Below, piece after piece: positions 27,357 through 37,752 of a stretch of DNA of 64,000 nucleotides (positions are counted from its first letter, which is position 1; the number at the start of each line of letters is the position of its first letter). Source of the stretch: CBDFGN01 sp965247065 (lineage in GTDB: Bacteria; Bacteroidota; Bacteroidia; Cytophagales; Cyclobacteriaceae); the NCBI GenBank assembly GCA_965247065.1, contig CBDFGN010000006.1:3534001-3598000 (forward strand). Reading direction: 5' to 3'. The position numbers were made by a program, and so were the translations under genes. The notes beneath the pieces are model-generated. The model did no database searches. It saw nothing but the letters and a program-made list of their open reading frames with translations, and was not told the origin of the DNA.

Positions 27357-29963
27357 TCACTCTGTCGCCGGTGCCAGGCGCTTTAGTTCTTCAAACCAGT
27401 TTAAAGTCACAATAACCTCAGTGGCAATTAGATTTCCCCTTATGGGTTCGAGGATGAGCAGTCGTTCCCCATTCGGGGATATTGAGAGTGATCTGGAGAC
27501 TATGTTCAAAAAGGGACCGCTATAGTATACCTGGGGCCTGCCAAATTCTAAATTCTCATCGTAGTTGACTTCCACGAAGGAGATCTGGAGGTTATTGTGA
27601 TAGTAGATCCTTCGCCCATCGGGCGACCAAATGGGATCAGTGCCTCCATTTACCGACAATTGCCATTTTTCGCTGGTAGCCGGAAAGGGTTGAACGTAAA
27701 TCTCCTGTTGTCCTGATTCACCGGATGCGTAGACCAGGTAATCATTATTGGGAGAGATGGCCATGTGATGACCCACCTCTGTTGTTCCGACCGATTCAAT
27801 AACAGCTGAGCCGGAAGAAACTTTGAAAATGTAGGAACCTTGGGTGAAAAAATCTCCTCCTTCGGACCATGAATAAGGCCCTGCCCCAAATGAAAGGTTA
27901 GGAGCCCGCTGAAATTCCAATTCCTGGGCTTCCCCGACTTCGTTGATGTTCTTTCTATAAAGTTTCCATTTCCCCTGGGTATAGCTCCCGAAAATAATGG
28001 ATTCATTACCAGGTCCCCAAACCGGCCCATACAGTTGTTGGGTGCCGGGTAACTTCACCTGTATCTTTCTCCCGGATCTCAGGTCAATTACCCTAATATA
28101 GTCTTCGGCTGGTAACATACCATGGACAATTAGATTGCCATCGGGAGACAGATCGTATGATCCATAGGAATCAGGCTCCAGGTCAATTCTTTGTCTTTGC
28201 TCATTTTGATTGATCCAGGTAAACGCTGACCGCTGATAATACTGCCCCTTCACATGGATAGCCGTGCCCTCATAGGACCAAGCCATCTGAGGACCCACTC
28301 TTTCGGTTCGGACATTATTGATGATCTGGCTTTCGTCGCCCCGGGGACTCATGGTTTTCAGGTCAAACGGAACAGCAAAAAGTACATTGTCTCTGGTAAA
28401 GGTCAGGTGTCCGGTTGGTATGTATTGGGGTGAACCTCCTCCCTTTTCATAGATCAAAATCTTTTTCCCGGTTTCCAGATTCAGCCCGTATATGTCACTG
28501 GAAAAATCGCTATATAGAATGGTCTTATGATCAGGTGTTATACTGATAGATGAGCCAAAGCTTAAAATAGATGAGCCAAAGCTTAAAGAAAAATCTTCTA
28601 CTCGTTCGGTTAAAAGCTTAGGTTCGCCACCTCGAGCGGGGACCCGGTAGATCTCAAAATCGCTGTCGAAGAATATGATCTCCCCGGCATTGGTCCAAAG
28701 ACCTCCCCAGAAATCTCTATCACCGGTGGAGGCTATGTTTACCGGTGTTCCATCAGGGACAGCCAGTTTCATTATCGCTCCCTTGCTCCCATAAACCAAC
28801 CATTTGCCATCTGGTGAAAAAAGGGGAGCAAATCCATTCTCTGTACCTTCCAAAGGAACAACCCTGGTATCGTTCAAATAGCGTAGGTGTAGCTGGGTAT
28901 GATCTTTTATCAATGCTACGTAAGCCATTACTCGACCAATGGGGGATAAAGCGATGGATCGGTTGCTGGATCCACTTTTGGATCCAATTTGGGATGTCAG
29001 CGCCATAGGCGCGTCATCGGGGAAAAGAATGTGAAATCGTTGGACCAGTTTTCTCTCAGCTGCCACTTCGGCCCTCGGGAAAGAGAAGTTGGAATAAACA
29101 AATAAGAGAAGCATAATTACCCCCAGGCCAATAAAGATAAAATTACTTGTCAACGGCTTCCTCTGAGCCTCTTTGTAGGGATTTTGCCAGGATTGCCGGG
29201 AGATAGTTTTGACAAAACCTTCGGGGCTTCTCTCGAAATTCCAGGCCAGATACATCGAAACTGGAAATCCTATGCCTAAGACAATTATCAGGCCCGTAGT
29301 TGCCCATTCTGGAAAGAAAGACTCTCCATAGGGTAGCAGGAGAATCAAGATTACTGACAGCATTAAATAGGTTGTCCCAGCACGAATCACGCCTCGTCTT
29401 TGCACCTCCGCCCAGACGTGGCCAGACAACTCATTTTGGTCTTTGACCTCAGGCACCGGAAGCCCCACTCCCTGAACGGCATAGGTTTTTACATCATAGT
29501 CTACATTCTTGAGCTTAACTTCTCCCAACAGCTTAGCTTGCACATCGGTCCGACCACGAATGGCCTTCTCTATTGACTCGGAGATGTAAATTCCACCAGG
29601 ATCAGCAATGGACTCCAGACGGGACGCTACGTTGACACCATCACCATATACATCCTCATTCTCGATAGTTATGTCACCCAAGTGAATTCCGATTCGCAGT
29701 TTTCCGTCAAACTCCGCTCTGGCTCCCTTCTGAATCTCAACGCCCCAGTTCACAGCATCAAGAGCTGTACTGAACTTTGCCAAGGCTCCATCCCCGATCT
29801 CCTTCAACCACTGGCCATTGTGCTTGTCCACTAATGGCTTCTGAATCTCCTTGCTTTTGCGTACTAATTCCAACGCCTTGTTGGAGTCTTGACCCATCAA
29901 AGTGGTATACCCGACAATGTCGGTAAACATTATAGCAGCTAATTGACGTGTTGGTTCGGGCAT
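27357..29963 (-). CDS. Membrane-anchored class III nucleotide cyclase with TolB/WD40-like propeller
   Basis: 868 residues from the ATG at 29963 (MPEPTRQLAAIMF), chosen because all array members start there; a frame extends 13 codons further. The cyclase domain is almost identical to that of the neighbour (FTDIVGYTTLMG, GDGALAKF, GVNVASRLESIADPGGIYIS), as are the membrane part and the SPEGFVKTISRQSWQNPY linker. The C-terminal half is instead a TolB/PD40-type beta-propeller: SPDGKWLVYGS, SPDGNLIVHG, SPNNDYLVYASG, WSPDGRRIYYHN, SPNGERLLIL. The propeller probably senses a ligand or partner and controls the cyclase. A 21-bp tandem duplication lies within it (28546-28587). Confidence 0.9.
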   Translation of the reverse strand: MPEPTRQLAAIMFTDIVGYTTLMGQDSNKALELVRKSKEIQKPLVDKHNGQWLKEIGDGALAKFSTALDAVNWGVEIQKGARAEFDGKLRIGIHLGDITIENEDVYGDGVNVASRLESIADPGGIYISESIEKAIRGRTDVQAKLLGEVKLKNVDYDVKTYAVQGVGLPVPEVKDQNELSGHVWAEVQRRGVIRAGTTYLMLSVILILLLPYGESFFPEWATTGLIIVLGIGFPVSMYLAWNFERSPEGFVKTISRQSWQNPYKEAQRKPLTSNFIFIGLGVIMLLLFVYSNFSFPRAEVAAERKLVQRFHILFPDDAPMALTSQIGSKSGSSNRSIALSPIGRVMAYVALIKDHTQLHLRYLNDTRVVPLEGTENGFAPLFSPDGKWLVYGSKGAIMKLAVPDGTPVNIASTGDRDFWGGLWTNAGEIIFFDSDFEIYRVPARGGEPKLLTERVEDFSLSFGSSILSFGSSISITPDHKTILYSDFSSDIYGLNLETGKKILIYEKGGGSPQYIPTGHLTFTRDNVLFAVPFDLKTMSPRGDESQIINNVRTERVGPQMAWSYEGTAIHVKGQYYQRSAFTWINQNEQRQRIDLEPDSYGSYDLSPDGNLIVHGMLPAEDYIRVIDLRSGRKIQVKLPGTQQLYGPVWGPGNESIIFGSYTQGKWKLYRKNINEVGEAQELEFQRAPNLSFGAGPYSWSEGGDFFTQGSYIFKVSSGSAVIESVGTTEVGHHMAISPNNDYLVYASGESGQQEIYVQPFPATSEKWQLSVNGGTDPIWSPDGRRIYYHNNLQISFVEVNYDENLEFGRPQVYYSGPFLNIVSRSLSISPNGERLLILEPIRGNLIATEVIVTLNWFEELKRLAPATE
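28546..28587. repeat. 21-bp perfect tandem duplication inside the propeller cyclase gene
   Basis: Two identical 21-bp units (28546-28566 and 28567-28587) encode SFGSSIL twice. The frame is kept, so the change adds seven residues to a propeller blade loop. Confidence 0.85.
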
Positions 29964-30091
29964 CGTGGCTGGTAAGAGAAAAGAAAGATAGGAATATTCC
30001 AAGAGAGAATGAACAGAGGGCTATTTGACCGGACTACCTTGCCTCCTGCAAGTCGGCCAGAGAAAGGCAGGGCGCTATTCGGATCTGATTC

Positions 30092-32643
30092 TTACCGTTC
30101 CAGCACCCATTTCAGTTGCTCTTCGATTTCGATTTCTTGTAGAGCATTTCCGATCTTTTCACCCTCCTTGTCAAATTCAGTTATCTTAGCCTGGAACCGG
30201 GGCTCATCCCTGATGTCATCGTAAATAGGGTCCAAACGAAAAGCATATTGGTAAATTGGATGGTAGACCACCTTATCCAGCCATTGGTAGCATTCTTCTT
30301 TATTGCCCAACAGCAAATGAATTTGGGCGATGTCTCCCTCAGCCGGCCCAAATCCGGCTTTAAGTTTTTGTTCCACAATCCTAAGATCCTCTTTCAGTAA
30401 TTCAAACGCCTGTTCCTCTTTACCTTGCTTCAGCCAAATATCAGCCAAACGGTGTCTGATATTGGTGTCATACGTGTAACTCTCCTCATAATCATCCTCC
30501 AGGATTTGAAGAATTTTGGTGAAGAGCCTTTCAGCCTCTTTAAAATTTTTTTCAGGTTCTTCAACATAGCCGATCCACCAGTAGTGGAAGCCAAGTGCAT
30601 TCAATTGCATTAGGCTCGGATTGGGGTTTGCTTCAATATCCCCTCTTACATTCTCCATGTGTTTCTTCGATTCTTCCCATTTTTTCTGAAAAGACAAAAT
30701 GAAGTTGAGAAACAAATGGTTATAGATATTTGGATAGAGCGAGACTTGCTTTCGCAGCAATTCTTCCCCCTTTTCTACCATTCCAGCACCTACGTACAAC
30801 CATCCCAGATCCTGATAGAAACTCTGATACTCCGGTATATTGGAATCGGGATTTAATCGGAAGGATTCTAATAATTGTGAGATTCCGTCTTTGTAATCCT
30901 TCCTGTCAATGTTAATTTTCCCTAACTGATACAGTGCTGCTGAATTATTCGGATCCAGGGAATTTGCCTGGTTGAAATAGTCCATAGCATGTTCAGAATT
31001 ATCACGAGCAAGCTCAATAATTCCCAGGATTACATATGGGTCTGCCAGCTTTGGGTCAAGTTCAATGGCTTTTCTGGCCGCCAGGGTTGAAGAATCAAGC
31101 CAGGAATCACCAAATCCGTACTTTATACGCTGTCGGTAGGCGGCACTTAGCCCTGACCAGGCCAAGGCGAAGTCAGGTTCTATTTGAAGAGCGCCTTCTG
31201 AAACTGTGATATGGCCAGTTCATTGAGATCTGAAACTTCGCTGCTACCGTAGCCATGAAAACTATTTTGTCCACTCAGGTAGTACTGGTAAGCCTCAAGA
31301 TTTCGGGTCGGCTCTTTTTCTATAATCTCCCGTTCCTGGGTAGACAGTTCGGTCTTTAATTCCTGGGCAATTTGCTTGGCAATCTCAGTTTGGAGTGCGA
31401 AAATATCCTCAAGTTCCCGGGTATAGTCGTTGCTCCACATATGAGCGTCCTGCTCTGCTTCTATCAGCTGGACCATGATTCTCACCTGATTCCCATACTT
31501 TTGAACGCTTCCCTCCAGGATATAACCCACATCCAACTCTTCTCCAATCTGGGTCGCTTTCTTCTCACTTTGACGGAACTGTTCCATGGTTTGACGAGAC
31601 AGAACTTTTAGGTTTCCAATCTTTGACAAATGACTGATAATAGCATCCCACTGCCCATCGGTAAAGTACTGGTTCTCCTGATCTGCGCTCATATTCTTAA
31701 AGGGAATTACACCGATTGATTTGTCGATGACAGCCTTTTCTGCTGTTTGGGTTTCCGAGAAATATTTTGGATAGACGTACATCCCAACAATTACTAACAC
31801 CAGCCCGGCAATAATGAAAGTACCGGTCAATGGTTTCCTTTGGGCCGTACTGTAAGGGTTCTGCCAGGATTCCCTCGAAGTGGTTCGCACAAATCCCTCG
31901 GGACTGCGCTCGTAACTCCAGGCCAGGTAGATGGCCATGGGGAAGCCAACAGCAAGTGCAGTCACTAGAATAGGTAATGCCAGGTCAGGAAGTGTTAGCC
32001 AATTCTGTACCTCCCTCAAAAGGAAAACCAGCAGCAGGGCAACGACCAGATAGGCAAATCCAGACCGCAAAACGCCTCTCCTTTGCAACTCAGCCCAGAA
32101 GGTTCCGCTTAGTTGCTTTTCTTTCCTGGCCTCGGGTATGGGCAATCCCTCCCCTTGAATTGCATACGTTTTTACCGGATAATCCACATTCTTCAGTCGC
32201 AATTCTCCCAGGTACTTGGAAGTAATATCCATACCCCTGATAGACTTGTGTACCGATTCGGAAATGTAAATTCCCCCCGGATCGGCAATGGTCTGCAACC
32301 GGCTGGCAATGTTCACCCCGTCGCCAAACACATCGTGTCCTTCGACCACAACCTCTCCCAAATGAATACCAATGCGAAGGGTTAAGTCCTCATCCGACCA
32401 GGCTTTTTTCTGGACCTCATGTGCACATTGAATGGCCTCAGAAGCCGTGGAAAAGCTGGCCATAAGTCCGTCACCCATTTCCTTTATAAGGCGTCCACCG
32501 AATTGTTCAATCAATGGTTTATGCAGCTCTCTATTCTTGCCAACAACTTCCAACGCCCTTTGCTGGTCCTTACCCATAAGATCGGTGTAGCCAACTATAT
32601 CGGAAAACATTATGGCTGCTAGCTGACGGGATTGTTCGGGCAT
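30092..32643 (-). pseudogene. Membrane-anchored class III nucleotide cyclase with TPRs, frameshifted
   Basis: The third array member, starting at the ATG at 32643 (MPEQSRQLAAIMFSDIVGY). The first frame covers the cyclase domain, membrane part, linker SPEGFVRTTSRESWQNPY and FlgO/TolB-N-like domain, and stops at 31180 after SQFQKALFK. The TPR half continues in another frame to 30092. At the junction the coding strand reads GCGCTCTTCAAATAG; removing one CT (AGAG at 31188-31191 on the plus strand) gives ALQIEPDFALAWSGL, the expected TPR continuation. The repaired protein is about 850 residues. A 2-bp slippage mutation or a read error explains it. It is first in the run that continues with the propeller cyclase. 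Confidence 0.88.
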
Positions 32644-32724
32644 GGGACTGGTTAAAGGATGAAAGATAGTAAAATAGCAGGACGGAGTAAAGTATAGGGC
32701 CTTTGGGTGCAAACCATGGATGCA

Positions 32725-32754
32725 GTTCACATTTTTAGGTATTAAAATGTGAAC
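32725..32754. promoter_or_regulatory. Inverted repeat GTTCACATTTT/AAAATGTGAAC in divergent intergenic region
   Basis: Perfect 11-bp arms (32725-32735 and 32744-32754) with an 8-nt spacer. It sits between the divergent starts of the third cyclase gene (32643) and the hybrid sensor gene (32793), the usual place for an operator. The same core GTTCACATTT/AAATGTGAAC reappears in the long hairpin at 37710-37752 after the hybrid gene. Confidence 0.6.
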
Positions 32755-32792
32755 CAACCCAACATCAAAACAAAGCTGAACAAAAGCGAATA

Positions 32793-35700
32793 GTGCTGAT
32801 TTTTCTTATCTTCATTACAAATTTAAACTACCCTAAGACCAGCTTACCTGACTTGAATCAAACCACTCCATTCCTTTTCCTCCTGGCCCTCCTTCTTACG
32901 GCCTGTTTCCGAGCTGACAAAAACATCCCCGAACCTAAGTTCAACCCGCATATCCTCAAGCCCGGCAAATACGTCCCCGCCAAGGGAAAAGTGATCAATC
33001 TGGATTCGTTTCCCAAGCCAGAATACCGTGAAGTAGAAAGCCAATACGTAATACCACCGACCCCAAAATTCATTCCAGCAAAACCAAACCGCCATCTAGC
33101 AGGAAAGCCAAAACCTGTGCCGTTCATCGGCAAGAAAATTGACATGGATACCGTAGCCAAGCCAAAGACAGTGCCGGCTAAAGGCAAAAAAGTACCCTCC
33201 TCCTGGCCGAAATGGGCACCGGCTCAACCGGAATTAAGAAAGGATTCCCGTTTCAACATTGGTTATCTGGATGTGGAACAAGGCTTGAGTTCCAGCTTCG
33301 TCAGATGCATGCTGGAAGACCGTGACGGTAAGATCTGGATCGGCACCGATGGAGCAGGACTAAGTGTATGGGATGGCACCGGATTCACCTATTATACCAC
33401 TCAGGAAGGCCTGAGCCACAATCTTATTTGGACAATTTTAGAAAGTCGGGACGGCAAGATATGGATTGGTACAAGTGGTGGACTCAATATGTGGGATGGG
33501 TCGGGATTTACCCACTTTACCACTGAAGGGGGCTTAAGTCACAATGTTGTTTATTCAATACTGGAGGATAGCCGGGGAAATGTTTGGATCGGAACTGGAG
33601 GAGGTGGTATTAGCCGTTTTGACGGGAGCCACTTTACCCATTACACCATCGAAGAAGGCTTAAGCAGCAATGTTGTCATATCAATTCTAGAGGACAGCCG
33701 GGGAAATTTGTGGTTCGGAACCTGGGGTGGCGGAGCGACCTTTTATGATGGAGAGAGCTTTACCCACTACACATCGGAAGAAGGATTGAGTGGTACAGGC
33801 GTCAGAACAATGCTGGAGGATAGCGGTGGTCATATTTGGTTCTCAACTTACACTAGGGGAGTAACCCGATACGATCCCTATAAAGGCGTGATCACCCAAT
33901 ACACCACTGACCAAGGTTTGAGTGGCAATAGGGTCTTTTCATTCCTGGAGGATAGCCAGGATAATCTATGGATTGCAGCCATAGATGGCGGAGTTAGCAA
34001 ATATGATGGAGAAACCTTCAACCATTACACCACCAAAGAGGGCTTAAGCCATAATGATGTCAATAGCCTGATCGAGGACCGCGACGGAAATATCTGGATG
34101 GGCATCTGGGGCCATGGATTAAATGTTTTATACCGGGCTGGATTCAGCCACCAGTCGGGAGCAATGGATTTTACCAGTGGAGTTGTCAATAGTTTGTTGG
34201 AAGACCGGGAGGGGAAGATATGGATCGGAAGCTATATAGGTCCGCTCTATATATGGGACAAATCGGGATTCCTCCGTTATCCGACTGGAGTTGTTTGGAA
34301 CATGATACAAGACCGAAAGGGAAGGATCTGGATCGGTTCTCTGATTCATCCAGGGACGGGTGGGCTGTCTGTATGGGATGGAACTGGATTCACTGTTTAT
34401 GAACAAGCGTATGGGGAGCCCAGCCTTTTGGTAGATCGCCAGGGGAGGGTCTGGCTTGGTAGTCGCCAAGGAGCCGGACTAGGTGTATGGGATGATACTG
34501 GATTGCAATCCAACAAAGCTGGATTTACCCATTATACTATCAAAAATGGCTTATCGGCCAACAATATTTACACCCTCCTGCAAGACCGGGAAGGAAAGAT
34601 GTGGATCGGCACCGGGAATGGACTCAATGTGTGGGACGGCTCAGTTTCAACAGTCTACACAACCAAAGGGGGATTAAGCCACAATGATGTCCGGAGCCTG
34701 CTGGAAGACCGGGAGGGAAAGATCTGGATCGGTACCAGTGGAGGCGGCCTGAATGTGTGGGATGGCAAGGGATTCACCCATTATACCGAAGCCGATGGTT
34801 TGAGCAGCAATAATATCTCAAGCCTTTTTCAAGATAGGTGGGGAGATATTTGGGTTGGAACCATCCAAGGTTTGAACCGGCTGAAATCCCTAGATGAAAA
34901 GGGAACCATGGCAATTCAAAAGTACCTGGATGCTGACGGGCTTGGTGCCATCACGATCAAGGATATTTTGCTGGACCAGTCGGATCAGCTGTGGCTGGCC
35001 ACCGGCAAAGGGGTGGATAGATTGGATCTTAGTAAACTGCAACCGGATCCAAATCCTCCGACCATTGCCCTGCGGGAAGTGCAAACCTTTTTCGATGATG
35101 TTGACTGGCGCAGTGCGCAAGAGGCAATCGCAAAAGGAGCAAGTCCGGTGACGGGAAGTCAGAAGCTCCACTTGGCCAAGATAGATTATGACTCGGTCAT
35201 CGGCTATTCCAATCTTCCGCTCGATCCCAAATTCCCTTTTAACATCAATCAATTGACGCTCAGATGGAGTGCTATCCACTGGTCAGCTCCTCATAAGTTG
35301 CGGTACAGCTACCTCTTGGAAGGCAAAGACCAATCCTGGTCGCCGCTAATGAAAGACAATAAGATCACGTACCAAGACCTAAGGCCAGGCGGTTACACCT
35401 TCAAAGTGAGAGCCGTGGGAGGCAACGGTCTATGGAGTGATACCGCTGCTTACTCGTTCACCATCCTTCCCCCCTGGTGGCTGACCTGGTGGGCCTATGC
35501 GGCGTATGTACTATTGGTGTTTGGATTTTTCGGCACGATCCGTCATTTCGAGATGAAAAAAAGGGAGCAAAAACTAAGAAGCAAGCTGGAACAGGAACAA
35601 AAAGTTGTTGGACAACTGCGTCGGGTGGATCAACTCAAGGACCAGTTCCTGGCCAATACCTCCCATGAATTGCGCACCCCCTTACAAGGGATTATCGGCC

Positions 35701-37646
35701 TCTCTGAGGCACTCTATGATCAGGAAGACAAGCCTGAGAAACAGGGAAATCTTTCCATGATCATCTCTTCCGGCAAGCGCCTCAACAGTATGGTCAACGA
35801 CATCCTCGACTTCTCCAAGCTCCGCAGTTACGACATCGAGCTGAACCTCAAACCCATCAACCTGCACGTACTGGCAGATATTGTATGGAAAAACAATGCC
35901 CCGCTGGTGAAAGGCAAGGATCTGGAACTGGTTAATGAAGTTCCCAGTGATCTACCAGCAGTGTATGCTGATGAAAACCGGCTTCAACAAATTCTTTTCA
36001 ACCTGGTGGGCAATGCCATCAAGTTTACTGAAGCAGGCCAGATAACCATCAACGCCAAGGAAAAGGACGAAATGCTCGAAATCTCCATCCGGGATACCGG
36101 TATCGGCATACCCGAAAACAAGCGAGACGCCATCTTCCAGGAATTTGAACAGGCAGATGGTTCCATTTCCTGGGAATTCACTGGAACCGGACTGGGATTA
36201 AGCATCAGCAAACGGCTGGTGGAACTGCACGGGGGTCAGATGTGGGTGGAATCGGAGGTGGGGACAGGATCGGTATTTTACTTTACCCTGCCCCTTTCCG
36301 AGGAAAAGGCAGTCCCGGTAGAATCTGCTACCCGAATAACCTCACTTAGCCCTGCACCAGAAGCAGCGCCTTTGCCTGTAAAGGTGCGGAAAGCGCAAAC
36401 CGATGAGATCCACATCCTGGTTGTTGATGACGAACCGGTGAATCAGCAGGTATTAAAGAACCATCTTGCCAGCGAAAACTTTCAGATCACCCAGGCCATG
36501 AATGGGGCTGAAGCCCTCAAGGCCCTTGAAAACGGATCCCGGTTTGACATGGTCCTTTTGGACATCATGATGCCCCGCATGTCGGGCTATGAGGTGTGTG
36601 AGAAAATCAGGGAAAAATACCTGCCCTCAGAGCTGCCGGTCATCATGGTCACCGCTAAAAATCAGGTACCCGACCTTGTCCAGGGACTTGCGCTGGGGGC
36701 CAATGACTTCTTGCCCAAGCCCTTTGAAAAGGAAGAACTTCTGGCCCGGATCCACACCCAGCTGGACCTGCACCGCATCTTTGATGTGGCCGGCCGGTTT
36801 GTCCCCAACGAATTCCTGCACTCATTGAACCGGCAGCGCATCACCGAGGTGGAACTGGGAGATCATACCGAGCAGGAGGTTACGGTGCTGTTTTCTGACA
36901 TCCGGGATTTTTCCGGACTTTCCGAGGCCATGACACCAGAGGAAAACTTCAAGTTCGTCAATGCCCTCCACGGCCGGATGGGACCCGTCATCCAGCAGCA
37001 CCAGGGCTTTGTCAACCAGTACCTGGGCGATGCCATCATGGCCATTTTTTCCAAACGACCCGAAGACGCCCTCACAGCTGCCATTGATATGCAGAAGGCC
37101 CTGCGAGAGTACAACAGCGAGCGCCAAGCCGATCAACATGAAGAGATCCGAATGGGCGTTGGCCTGCACACCGGTTCCCTCATTATGGGCATCATCGGCG
37201 ATCAGAAACGGATGAATGCCACCACCATTGCCGATTCAGTAAACACCGCATCTCGCATCGAGAGCCTCACCAAGCATTATGGCGCTTCCATCTTGCTGAG
37301 CAAAGACAGTATGAGCAACATCGGCCAAGAAAACACCTTCCACTTCAGACAGCTGGGAAAGGTTCAGGTGAAAGGGAAAAAGGAGCCGGTGGGCATTTAC
37401 GAGTGCTATGATGGGGATGTGCCGGAGATGGTGGAACTGAAAACCAGGACCCAAAGTCACTTTGAAGCAGGATTGGAGCACTTCTTTAAAAAGGATTTTC
37501 CGGAAGCTATCATTGATCTTAAACAGGTACTGGAGAAAAATCCGGATGATCAGGTGGCACAGCACTTTTACAACCGTTCCGCCAAATTGACTCACGAAGG
37601 GGTATCCGATGATTGGACCGGGGTGGAGGAGATGCTGATCAAATGA
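32793..37646 (+). CDS. Giant hybrid sensor: Reg_prop propeller-Y_Y_Y-histidine kinase-receiver-class III cyclase
   Basis: 1617 residues. The start is uncertain: GTG at 32793 or TTG at 32853, both before a lipobox-like signal (FLFLLALLLTAC). A Pro/Lys linker with PAKGK repeats (about 40-150) precedes about 14 Reg_prop units of roughly 40 residues (GLSHNDVRSLLEDREGKIWIGT). Next come a Y_Y_Y domain (about 810-893), a membrane helix (about 894-916), HisKA with SHELRTPL (His near 957), HATPase (NLVGNAIKFTEAG, DTGIGI, GTGLGLSI), a receiver (VVDDEP, LLDIMMP, FLPKPF; about 1208-1330), and a cyclase domain (LFSDIRDFSGL, LGDAIMAIF, DSVNTASRIES; about 1361-1536), then a short helical tail with a TPR-like motif. 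Bacteroidota one-piece two-component sensors normally end in an AraC domain; here the output is a cyclase, so periplasmic sensing would feed a cyclic nucleotide signal. Confidence 0.92.
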   Translation: MLIFLIFITNLNYPKTSLPDLNQTTPFLFLLALLLTACFRADKNIPEPKFNPHILKPGKYVPAKGKVINLDSFPKPEYREVESQYVIPPTPKFIPAKPNRHLAGKPKPVPFIGKKIDMDTVAKPKTVPAKGKKVPSSWPKWAPAQPELRKDSRFNIGYLDVEQGLSSSFVRCMLEDRDGKIWIGTDGAGLSVWDGTGFTYYTTQEGLSHNLIWTILESRDGKIWIGTSGGLNMWDGSGFTHFTTEGGLSHNVVYSILEDSRGNVWIGTGGGGISRFDGSHFTHYTIEEGLSSNVVISILEDSRGNLWFGTWGGGATFYDGESFTHYTSEEGLSGTGVRTMLEDSGGHIWFSTYTRGVTRYDPYKGVITQYTTDQGLSGNRVFSFLEDSQDNLWIAAIDGGVSKYDGETFNHYTTKEGLSHNDVNSLIEDRDGNIWMGIWGHGLNVLYRAGFSHQSGAMDFTSGVVNSLLEDREGKIWIGSYIGPLYIWDKSGFLRYPTGVVWNMIQDRKGRIWIGSLIHPGTGGLSVWDGTGFTVYEQAYGEPSLLVDRQGRVWLGSRQGAGLGVWDDTGLQSNKAGFTHYTIKNGLSANNIYTLLQDREGKMWIGTGNGLNVWDGSVSTVYTTKGGLSHNDVRSLLEDREGKIWIGTSGGGLNVWDGKGFTHYTEADGLSSNNISSLFQDRWGDIWVGTIQGLNRLKSLDEKGTMAIQKYLDADGLGAITIKDILLDQSDQLWLATGKGVDRLDLSKLQPDPNPPTIALREVQTFFDDVDWRSAQEAIAKGASPVTGSQKLHLAKIDYDSVIGYSNLPLDPKFPFNINQLTLRWSAIHWSAPHKLRYSYLLEGKDQSWSPLMKDNKITYQDLRPGGYTFKVRAVGGNGLWSDTAAYSFTILPPWWLTWWAYAAYVLLVFGFFGTIRHFEMKKREQKLRSKLEQEQKVVGQLRRVDQLKDQFLANTSHELRTPLQGIIGLSEALYDQEDKPEKQGNLSMIISSGKRLNSMVNDILDFSKLRSYDIELNLKPINLHVLADIVWKNNAPLVKGKDLELVNEVPSDLPAVYADENRLQQILFNLVGNAIKFTEAGQITINAKEKDEMLEISIRDTGIGIPENKRDAIFQEFEQADGSISWEFTGTGLGLSISKRLVELHGGQMWVESEVGTGSVFYFTLPLSEEKAVPVESATRITSLSPAPEAAPLPVKVRKAQTDEIHILVVDDEPVNQQVLKNHLASENFQITQAMNGAEALKALENGSRFDMVLLDIMMPRMSGYEVCEKIREKYLPSELPVIMVTAKNQVPDLVQGLALGANDFLPKPFEKEELLARIHTQLDLHRIFDVAGRFVPNEFLHSLNRQRITEVELGDHTEQEVTVLFSDIRDFSGLSEAMTPEENFKFVNALHGRMGPVIQQHQGFVNQYLGDAIMAIFSKRPEDALTAAIDMQKALREYNSERQADQHEEIRMGVGLHTGSLIMGIIGDQKRMNATTIADSVNTASRIESLTKHYGASILLSKDSMSNIGQENTFHFRQLGKVQVKGKKEPVGIYECYDGDVPEMVELKTRTQSHFEAGLEHFFKKDFPEAIIDLKQVLEKNPDDQVAQHFYNRSAKLTHEGVSDDWTGVEEMLIK

Positions 37647-37709
37647 TCATCTACTTTGACTATAGCACGCCTTGATAATCTCACAGGATAGGCAAATTTT
37701 CCAGCGATA

Positions 37710-37752
37710 GGTCTTCAGTTCACATTTACACGTTAAATGTGAACTGAAGACC
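37710..37752. repeat. Perfect 19-bp inverted repeat with 5-nt loop after the hybrid sensor gene
   Basis: Left arm GGTCTTCAGTTCACATTTA (37710-37728), loop CACGT, right arm its exact reverse complement (37734-37752). It lies 63 bp after the stop of the hybrid sensor. No T run follows on either side, so it is not a classic intrinsic terminator, though it could stabilise the 3' end. Its inner part repeats the operator-like site upstream of the same gene. Confidence 0.8.

Noticed and set aside
37710..37752. Intrinsic transcription terminator
   Set aside because: The stem is perfect, but no T run follows on either strand and the arms are not G/C-rich; kept as an inverted repeat of unknown role.
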